DNA of 64,000 nucleotides from an uncultured Lachnospiraceae bacterium. Its GTDB lineage: Bacteria > Bacillota > Clostridia > Lachnospirales > Lachnospiraceae. Below the pieces are notes generated by a model that saw only the letters and a program-made list of their open reading frames with translations, was not told the DNA's origin and made no database searches. Positions 59,374 to 64,000 of this stretch are shown one piece after another (positions within the stretch are counted from its first letter, which is position 1; every line of letters starts with the position of its first letter). The translations under genes were made by a program, and so were the position numbers. Location of the stretch: positions 1 to 64,000 of the forward strand of contig CAJTUC010000024.1 of NCBI GenBank assembly GCA_910579395.1, in the 5' to 3' direction.

Positions 59374-59935
59374 TCAGTTCAACTTGAATTTTGCCATTTC
59401 CTGTTCCGGTTCACTTGAAATCATGGTAAGGCTCTGCACTCTGCTCCGGATATCTTTCAGTTCCTCATCCAATGAACCTGTCGCATCCCCCGACAGTTCT
59501 TCCGTGTTCTGAGAAATATCCCGAATACTCTGTACTGCCTCCACACTGGAACGGTCAATCTCATACATTTCCTCAATCAACTCATCAATGACCGTTACCG
59601 AGCCGCTTGTCTGCTTAGCGGTCGCTTTAAAATCATGAAAGATTTTCTTTACTTTCTGTGTTGCCTGTATCTGTGCAGACATTGTTTTCTTCACTTCTTC
59701 AATATTAGAAACGGTATCGCCGATATTGCTGTAAAGTTCCTCAATGATTCTTTCAATATTTTCCGTAGCAGAAGCAGATTCAGCCGCCAGTTTACCGATG
59801 AATTCTGCCACAATCGCAAAACCCCGTCCATGCTCTCCCGCTCTTGCTGCTTCAATGCTTGCATCGTACACCTCTTTTTGTATAAATTCCGCTATTCTCT
59901 TTGAAGCAAATCTTATATTTTCCCCTTTTTACTAA
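59374..59935 (-). pseudogene. Truncated methyl-accepting chemotaxis protein (signalling tip to C-terminus)
   Basis: Minus strand DASIEAARAGEHGRGFAIVAEFIGKLA is the chemoreceptor tip, followed by the descending helix (VDELIEEMYEIDRSS...LSGDATGSLDEELKDI) to PEQEMAKFKLN. The residues before the tip (IAEFIQKEVY in place of TNLLALN) do not match, and no sensor, membrane or HAMP part exists. No start signal. Confidence 0.75.
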
Positions 59936-59960
59936 ATAAAAAAATTGCAATCATTCTGTT

Positions 59961-60212
59961 TCACTCAATCCCAACTTCTCCAATCCAATTCTGAACGCTT
60001 TCTCTTGAAACCCCTGCTTCAAATCTCTTTCCGCCCATCCACTCTACTGACTCTGAACAAAGAACATGAAGATTGCTTGCGCTGGAACCAATCCCGCTGC
60101 TATGAGAAGTGCAGAACGAAATGATCGTTTTCCCGGAAAAATCATAACTCTCTAAAAATGTACTGATGATACGAGGGGCTTGTCCATGCCAAATGGGATA
60201 TTCTTCTGTCAA
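59961..60212 (-). pseudogene. C-terminal half of a flavodoxin
   Basis: Minus strand YPIWHGQAPRIISTFLESYD, FSGKTIISFCTSHSSGIGSS, then GGKRFEAGVSRESVQNWI is the second half of a flavodoxin-4 type protein. The N-terminal FMN phosphate loop is absent. TTG-ACA-GAA at 60212 is the first possible start, without a ribosome-binding site. The following 60213-60475 is AT-rich and shows no supportable gene. Confidence 0.7.
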
Positions 60213-60475
60213 GTAGGGACTAAAAATATATATTTATATGAAATTGAATACACAAGAGCATTTATTAATCATCTTTTTCTTCCTCTTATATATTCTACAA
60301 TTTGCACAAGATACAATACTATTAGTAAAACAAAATCAGCCAAAAACAAATTATTTTATTTCTGGCCGAAAACTTTTCATACTCTTATTCTTCATATTAC
60401 TATTATCGAAATTATCCTGCGTATTTCATCCTATTCTCCCAAAATAATTTTTCTAAGTAATTAACTCTTTAAACA

Positions 60476-61126
60476 CTATTTAAGTTCATAAAACTGATTA
60501 TACTGGTTCACATCCGATAAATCATACCCCATTTTTTTTGCCATCTCTAAATCACCTACTAAATTAAATCTTCCATCATAATAGCTTCCATTTGGCATTT
60601 TCGCTTTCCACAAACTATGCGCATGTTCCAATATTAAAATATCAATTGAAGCATTTGTAAAATCTGCGTAGGATAATTTTGCATTTGTAAAATCTGCTTT
60701 CATTAAAATACATCCCGTTAAATCAGCTCCTATTATTGAAGCATTTATAAAACATGCACCTTCAAAATTAGTACCAGAAAAATTTTCTCCATCTAGAACC
60801 ATTTCTTCAAAATCACACCCTGCAAAAAACTGATTAGTCAATAGTGCCTCTTTATTATCATAGGTATTTAATTTATCTAAACATTCTTTTGAATTTACCC
60901 TCATTTCTTTAGAAATAGAATCTCGCAAAATGCTAATCCGCTTTTCCTCATCTTCTTGATTTTTTGTTTTTTCAATAATAAACTCTACTCCTACTAAAAA
61001 AACAGAAGCACTAACTAATGAAGCCGCAAAACTTCCAATAAGTCCTAGAACATATCTAATTCCACTCGCTCCAACTATCCATTGTCTAAAGGTAACTTCA
61101 GACGTTAAATACCATTCTCCAACAAT
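60476..61126 (-). CDS. Membrane-anchored pentapeptide-repeat protein
   Basis: The frame is open from about 61141 to 60476. The N-terminal part reads EWYLTSEVTFRQWIVGASGI, then RYVLGLIGSFAASLVSASVF as a membrane helix and a charged linker (EKTKNQEDEEK). The C-terminal part has pentapeptide repeats (CDFEE, NFSGTNFEGACFINASIIGADL, ADFTNAKLSYADFTNAS). No ATG, GTG or TTG fits the AGGAGG at 61131-61136; an in-frame ATT at 61126 lies 4 bases after it. The shorter start at 60928 (TTG) would omit clearly coding sequence. Much more AT-rich than its neighbours. Function unknown. Confidence 0.55.
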   Translation of the reverse strand: MVGEWYLTSEVTFRQWIVGASGIRYVLGLIGSFAASLVSASVFLVGVEFIIEKTKNQEDEEKRISILRDSISKEMRVNSKECLDKLNTYDNKEALLTNQFFAGCDFEEMVLDGENFSGTNFEGACFINASIIGADLTGCILMKADFTNAKLSYADFTNASIDILILEHAHSLWKAKMPNGSYYDGRFNLVGDLEMAKKMGYDLSDVNQYNQFYELK

Positions 61127-61134
61127 ACAACCTC

Positions 61135-61338
61135 CTATAAGAAATTTCTTATAATTTCTAAATGTCCTAAATCAAATATTGTATTACTTTTTAAAACATC
61201 TTCAGCATTATTTATAATGTCTTTGTAGATAGACGGAATTGAATAAAACCCTAAATTTTGTTGAATATGAAATAATAAATCAATGATTTTTTTCATTGAG
61301 TATATATTAAAATTTTCTTGTACTTCACCCCTAATCAT
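61135..61338 (-). CDS. Hypothetical 67-residue protein, AT-rich
   Basis: MIRGEVQENFNIYSMKKIID, then LLFHIQQNLGFYSIPSIYKD. Not recognised; probably helical and soluble. Its ATG overlaps the stop of the conjugative-element fragment as ATGA, and its stop overlaps the AGGAGG of the pentapeptide gene. These three frames could be one transcript. Base composition matches the pentapeptide gene, which suggests joint transfer. It may itself be a truncated C-terminus. Confidence 0.45.
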   Translation of the reverse strand: MIRGEVQENFNIYSMKKIIDLLFHIQQNLGFYSIPSIYKDIINNAEDVLKSNTIFDLGHLEIIRNFL

Positions 61339-61451
61339 GATATAAGTAATGTGCCCTTGATTTTTGTTTCCGGCGCTCCCTTGACTTTCAGCTTTGGCTT
61401 TTCCTTTGTGTGGATCACCATAGGCTTGTCATCTACTTTTTTAATGTTCAA
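61335..61451 (-). pseudogene. N-terminal fragment of a conjugative-element protein
   Basis: TTG at 61451 with AGGGGTG upstream encodes MNIKKVDDKPMVIHTKEKPK, then LKVKGAPETKIKG, an opening I associate with proteins of Tn1549/CTn-like elements of Clostridia. After KIKG the sequence changes to AT-rich DNA and stops after 38 residues. The junction near 61350 marks where the element is cut. Confidence 0.55.
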
Positions 61452-61474
61452 TCTGCATCACCCCTGTTTTAGAG

Positions 61475-61514
61475 CAAAAAAACAGCACCTAAACCATTGT
61501 TGGCTTAGATGCTG
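61475..61514 (-). terminator. Terminator downstream of the small conjugative-element gene
   Basis: Minus strand CAGCATCTAA / TTAGGTGCTG stem, loop of 12 bases with partial pairing, then TTTTTTTG. It overlaps the stop codon of the 84-residue gene. Confidence 0.8.
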
Positions 61515-61759
61515 TGACTGCTGTTCTTATTCTGTTGTTCCACCTTCCGTTTTGCCTTCTGGCGGGATTTTCTCTGCCTTTTATCGTACATATCGTGTAT
61601 CCAGTCCTTTACAGGGGCTTTCCACATCTCGCTTTTGTTTGGGATATTTTTTATAAGGCTTTTCGGGTTCAGCCCCATTTCTTTTGCCATGCGGATTTCT
61701 TCATCCCCGATACGGCATTTTTTCTTTGCCTCATCCCACAGTTCCTGCTTATATGCCAT
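61505..61759 (-). CDS. Small conjugative-element protein, 84 residues
   Basis: MAYKQELWDEAKKKCRIGDE, then AKEMGLNPKSLIKNIPNKSEMWKAPVKDWI and a very basic tail (KRQRKSRQKAKRKVEQQNKN). This small protein type recurs in Tn1549-like and related elements of Clostridia; its role is not known. GGGAGG lies 8 bases ahead of the ATG at 61759. The start overlaps the PBECR4-like gene end by 11 bases. Confidence 0.65.
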   Translation of the reverse strand: MAYKQELWDEAKKKCRIGDEEIRMAKEMGLNPKSLIKNIPNKSEMWKAPVKDWIHDMYDKRQRKSRQKAKRKVEQQNKNSSHSI

Positions 61760-62594
61760 TTCTTTTTTCCTCCCATAGTGCAAGGAAATCCGATACAAGG
61801 CTCTCCTCCCTCTTATCCGTACATTTTCCAAGCAGGGCTTCACTGTTATTCAGCATATCTGCCGTGTGGTATATGCCAAATTTCTTGTTCAGACGGAGAA
61901 TAGACTTTATAAGTTTGTCATCTGCCCGTATTCCTGCGACTGCAAGCATTTTTTCTATGCCTGCCAGCTCCCTCTGTTCCGCTTCCTTGCTCTGGTATAT
62001 GACTTCTTTATGCTTCGTGTCTTTATTTTCCCTCACAATCCTTGTTATCTCATAACGGTATGGCAGGTCACGGAAAAAAGAATCCCTGTCACGGTCATTC
62101 TGGTACGTCGTCATAAAAGAATTGCAGTGGTAAATGCCTTTGCCCCTCTCTGATCTGACAAGCCCCAAATGCAGGATTTTCTTCCCCGTCTCATGCACAA
62201 GCAGGTAATCGCTCTGAAACTCCGATTCCTTATTCTTCTCTTTTTCATACAGGTACAGCTTTGAATAAGACGAAAACATTTCCCCTAATTCCCCAAGGTT
62301 ATCCAGTTTCCGGTGGATCATTTCAAGCATCCTGCGCTGTTTTTCCTCCGTCTTATAGTATTTCCGCACCAGCTTTTCCACCGATTCCATTGTGATACGC
62401 TGCTTTTTTATCGCATAAGCGCCGAAGTCCCCGGTAAACTGGTTTGGCTTTCCAAGATACTGCATCCCCATTAAATGCGGTATCTTAATTTCTGAATTTG
62501 TAAGGTGGAGGATACGCTTCTGTGTGTGGATATAATAGTCATACCTGCACAGCGTCTCTTTCGTATCCTGAAAAATCTCCAAAAGTGTCCGCAT
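61749..62594 (-). CDS. PBECR4-domain-like protein of a conjugative element
   Basis: 281 residues from MRTLLEIFQDTKETLCRYDY (GGAAGG 8 bases upstream). Central strands: LHLTNSEIKIPHLMGMQYLG, YLLVHETGKKILHLGLV, YHCNSFMTTYQNDRDRDSFF, YEITRIVRENKDTK, resembling the PBECR4 (barnase/EndoU/colicin/RelE-like) nuclease-fold proteins carried by mobile elements. The C-terminal part (LNKKFGIYHTADML) is helical. A terminator and a structured RNA lie directly upstream, so expression may depend on read-through. Confidence 0.6.
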   Translation of the reverse strand: MRTLLEIFQDTKETLCRYDYYIHTQKRILHLTNSEIKIPHLMGMQYLGKPNQFTGDFGAYAIKKQRITMESVEKLVRKYYKTEEKQRRMLEMIHRKLDNLGELGEMFSSYSKLYLYEKEKNKESEFQSDYLLVHETGKKILHLGLVRSERGKGIYHCNSFMTTYQNDRDRDSFFRDLPYRYEITRIVRENKDTKHKEVIYQSKEAEQRELAGIEKMLAVAGIRADDKLIKSILRLNKKFGIYHTADMLNNSEALLGKCTDKREESLVSDFLALWEEKRNGI

Positions 62595-62609
62595 TGTCTC
62601 ATCCTTCCG

Positions 62610-62642
62610 TAAAAAGAAACTGCCTGAGCGGTTAGGCTCAGG
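62610..62642 (-). terminator. Terminator between structured leader and PBECR4-like gene
   Basis: Minus strand GCCTGAGC / GCTCAGGC perfect 8-bp stem with a 5-base loop, followed by AGTTTCTTTTT. It lies only 16 bases before the gene start and after the structured segment, the layout of a transcription attenuator. Confidence 0.75.
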
Positions 62643-62672
62643 CATTACATTTCTTTTTGAATTGCAATTCTG

Positions 62673-62751
62673 GGAGCAGTCCTATGATAATTCCATAGGC
62701 AGAGACGACCTTTGTATTTCTATTGCCCGCAAAGTCGGGACGGGTAGCTCC
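62673..62751 (-). ncRNA. Candidate structured leader RNA of unknown class
   Basis: Minus strand: outer pair GGAGC / GCTCC (62747-62751 / 62673-62677) encloses CCCG-tccCGACTTTG-CGGG, an unpaired A-rich stretch with CAAAGG, and CCTATG / CATAGG. CAAAG can also pair with CTTTG, hinting at a pseudoknot. The palindrome GAATTGCAATTC follows, then the terminator at 62610-62642. No match to a riboswitch or ribozyme class I know. Strand is assigned from the terminator and gene order. Confidence 0.5.
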
Positions 62752-62798
62752 TCTCTATCGCCGCAAAAGCACTGAAGCTTTTCATTAACTATAATTTA

Positions 62799-63155
62799 TC
62801 ATGCACCTGCCGCATTGTCAACCGCTTTTCTGCTTTTTTCCGCCATTTTCTGCATCTGGATTTTTTCATGGATATTTGTGTTGTATAAATTATAGAGGTC
62901 CGTCCCTTTCTCAATGGTATTGTCAAAAGGGATTGCCACGTTTCCGCACTTCATAAGCCCCATGCCGCTTGACGTGTTGGTTACAAAGCGTAGCTGCGCC
63001 TCCGACACGCCGATGACCTCTGCCATGCGGGAACTGTCCGTGTTCGCCTGCTTTAAGAGCGCCACGAACTCCGAGTTGGCAAGCATGGTAGTAGCCGTAT
63101 AATTTTGCAGCAGGTCAACAATGTTCTGCGTGTTCCCGGTACACAATGATATTGT
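62799..63155 (-). pseudogene. C-terminal fragment of a VirB4-like conjugation ATPase
   Basis: Minus strand CTGNTQNIVDLLQNYTATTM, LANSEFVALLKQANTDSSRM, LRFVTNTSSGMGLMKCGNVAIPFDNT, LYNLYNTNIHEK is the end of the VirB4/TrsE-type ATPase of Tn1549-like elements. About 650 N-terminal residues with both Walker motifs are gone; a flavin reductase gene stands in their place 19 bases upstream. Confidence 0.75.
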
Positions 63156-63173
63156 CAATAACTATTCTTCTCA

Positions 63174-63761
63174 TTACCTGTTCCGCCTTTCTTCCAGTAC
63201 CTTCAACAAATATGCCATATTCTGACCGAGATTTTTCATCGTTTCAAGACCTTCCTCGTCTTTTCGGACATCTCCCGGCATCTGCCCATACGCCATTGCC
63301 CAATAAGAAGAGCCAACCACAAACATATTTTGCAGCATAAAGAAATGGTACATTGCATCAAGTGTGTTAAGTGCGCCGCCCCTGCGTGCTGCCGTGACAG
63401 CCGCACCAACCTTGTGCCGGAACAGATTTTCACTCCGGTTCATATCAGTCACTACCGATGCCCGCTCTAAAAATGCCTGCATATTGGCAGAAATATTTGC
63501 CGTATAAACCGGCGAACCGAGAATTATCCCGTCTGCCTGCGTCATCTTTTGAAAAATTTCCTGAAACATATCCTTTTTATGCACACAGTTTTTTCTCCCG
63601 CCGCAAGCCCAACAAGCCTTGCAGGGTTCAATGATTGTACCGGAGAGCTGCACCATTTCCGTTTTAATCCCTGCCTGACGCAATTCCTTAAACACAGTAT
63701 TGATAAGGATTGCTGTGTTCCCATCCTTTCGAGAGCTACCGTTTATTGCTAATACTTTCAT
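63174..63761 (-). CDS. NADPH-dependent FMN reductase / flavodoxin-fold protein
   Basis: 195 residues. FMN phosphate loop MKVLAINGSSRKDGNTA at the N-terminus, a Cys-rich segment (EPCKACWACGGRKNC, about 46-60) seen in iron-sulfur flavoproteins, and GIILGSPVYTANISANMQAFLER. GGAGG lies 6 bases before the ATG. Probably reduces quinones or other electron acceptors. It lies upstream of conjugative-element debris and downstream of an aldo/keto reductase. Confidence 0.87.
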   Translation of the reverse strand: MKVLAINGSSRKDGNTAILINTVFKELRQAGIKTEMVQLSGTIIEPCKACWACGGRKNCVHKKDMFQEIFQKMTQADGIILGSPVYTANISANMQAFLERASVVTDMNRSENLFRHKVGAAVTAARRGGALNTLDAMYHFFMLQNMFVVGSSYWAMAYGQMPGDVRKDEEGLETMKNLGQNMAYLLKVLEERRNR

Positions 63762-63820
63762 ATGTTACCTCCGCTTTATATATATAAGAAACATCGTTTC
63801 GTCTAATACCTTAACGATTC

Positions 63821-64000
63821 TTAATACCAGTCATGCTTCTCGCCATGGTCAAGAGCACCTATCCGCTCCATTTCCTCCTCCCTCAATTCAAAATCAAACA
63901 ATTCCGTATTTTCCTGAATATGATCGGGATTGCTGGAGCCGGGAATGACTACGACACCCTTTTGCAGATTCCACCTGAGAATCACCTGCGCCGATGACTT
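63821..64000 (-). CDS. Aldo/keto reductase, C-terminal part (runs off window)
   Basis: The minus-strand frame from the window edge reads KSSAQVILRWNLQKGVVVIP, GSSNPDHIQENTELFDFELR and ends EKHDWY. The phrase VVVIPGSSNPDHIQEN is the conserved NADPH 2'-phosphate binding end of aldo/keto reductases (usually IPKS...RI.EN). Catalytic residues lie outside the window. 59 bases separate it from the FMN reductase. Confidence 0.85.
   Translation of the reverse strand, partial: KSSAQVILRWNLQKGVVVIPGSSNPDHIQENTELFDFELREEEMERIGALDHGEKHDWY

Noticed and set aside
60238..60447. 69-codon plus-strand frame with two hydrophobic stretches
   Set aside because: Lies in very AT-rich DNA where such frames arise by chance; no ribosome-binding site.
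1..64000. CRISPR arrays, rRNA and tRNA genes
   Set aside because: No regularly spaced direct repeats with spacers and no tRNA- or rRNA-like sequence were recognised by eye; a dedicated scan could still find a tRNA.

Overview
The window comes from a Bacillota chromosome of the Clostridia, most likely a gut Lachnospiraceae. This rests on several features: strong AGGAGG ribosome-binding sites with ATG/GTG/TTG starts, several CUT1 and CUT2 sugar ABC importers with lipoprotein receptors, class B sortase biology, a CIRCE element, a Gram-positive type LexA box, and remnants of a Tn1549/CTn-like conjugative element. Most genes lie on the minus strand. No rRNA, tRNA or CRISPR array was recognised.

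Layout. 1-290: 5' end of an IS1182-type transposase. 0.4-4.2 kb: LplABC-type sugar importer without its own ATPase. 4.6-10.6 kb: oppBCDFA peptide importer. 10.7-12.3 kb: WYL regulator plus ClbS/DinB-like protein. 12.4-14.4 kb: chemoreceptor killed by one nonsense codon. 14.6-15.9 kb: MqsR-like toxin with a zinc-finger/Panacea (DUF4065) antitoxin. 16.2-21.7 kb: BceRS-BceAB-like two-component/ABC detoxification module, split by a long palindromic element. 21.6-35.2 kb: glycan utilisation locus (GH43, GH78 rhamnosidase, GH3, beta-phosphoglucomutase, CUT2 importer, AraC regulator, polysaccharide deacetylase). 35.4-38.1 kb: Sel1 protein and pseudogenes. 38.1-43.9 kb: MarR-MATE-ABC-ABC multidrug operon placed behind an orphan CIRCE/groES 5' end. 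44-49.2 kb: LysR, a MATE pump, SOS-controlled Y-family polymerase plus YolD, and debris. 49.4-54.3 kb: sortase B and a 1.3-kb-residue surface protein, convergent. 54.3-55.8 kb: ThrE-type exporter pair. 55.8-56.5 kb: D-LDH and LysR remnants. 56.5-59.3 kb: AIM24 protein and a MarR-MATE operon. 59.4-60.2 kb: MCP and flavodoxin remnants. 60.4-61.3 kb: an AT-rich patch. 61.3-63.2 kb: conjugative-element remnants, followed by a flavin reductase and the end of an aldo/keto reductase.

Themes. The genes cover carbohydrate and peptide import with intracellular glycan breakdown, several drug-efflux systems, and cell-surface anchoring. The region is actively decaying: all four chemoreceptor loci are broken, and fragments of a BlaR1-like peptidase, a CobT-like VWA protein, a GH43-like gene, D-LDH, LysR, flavodoxin and VirB4 are visible.

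The most unusual signal is a family of about 150-200 bp intergenic palindromes (4321-4466, 15946-16130, 20671-20867). They share a core beginning GGCACGCT-N2-CGCT, but their 28-48 bp outer arms are unrelated in sequence while each stays self-complementary. Other leads are the GH3/pgmB pairing that suggests phosphorolysis, the CIRCE-headed efflux operon, five 9-residue lysine repeats behind the sortase anchor, and a structured RNA plus terminator ahead of a PBECR4-like gene.
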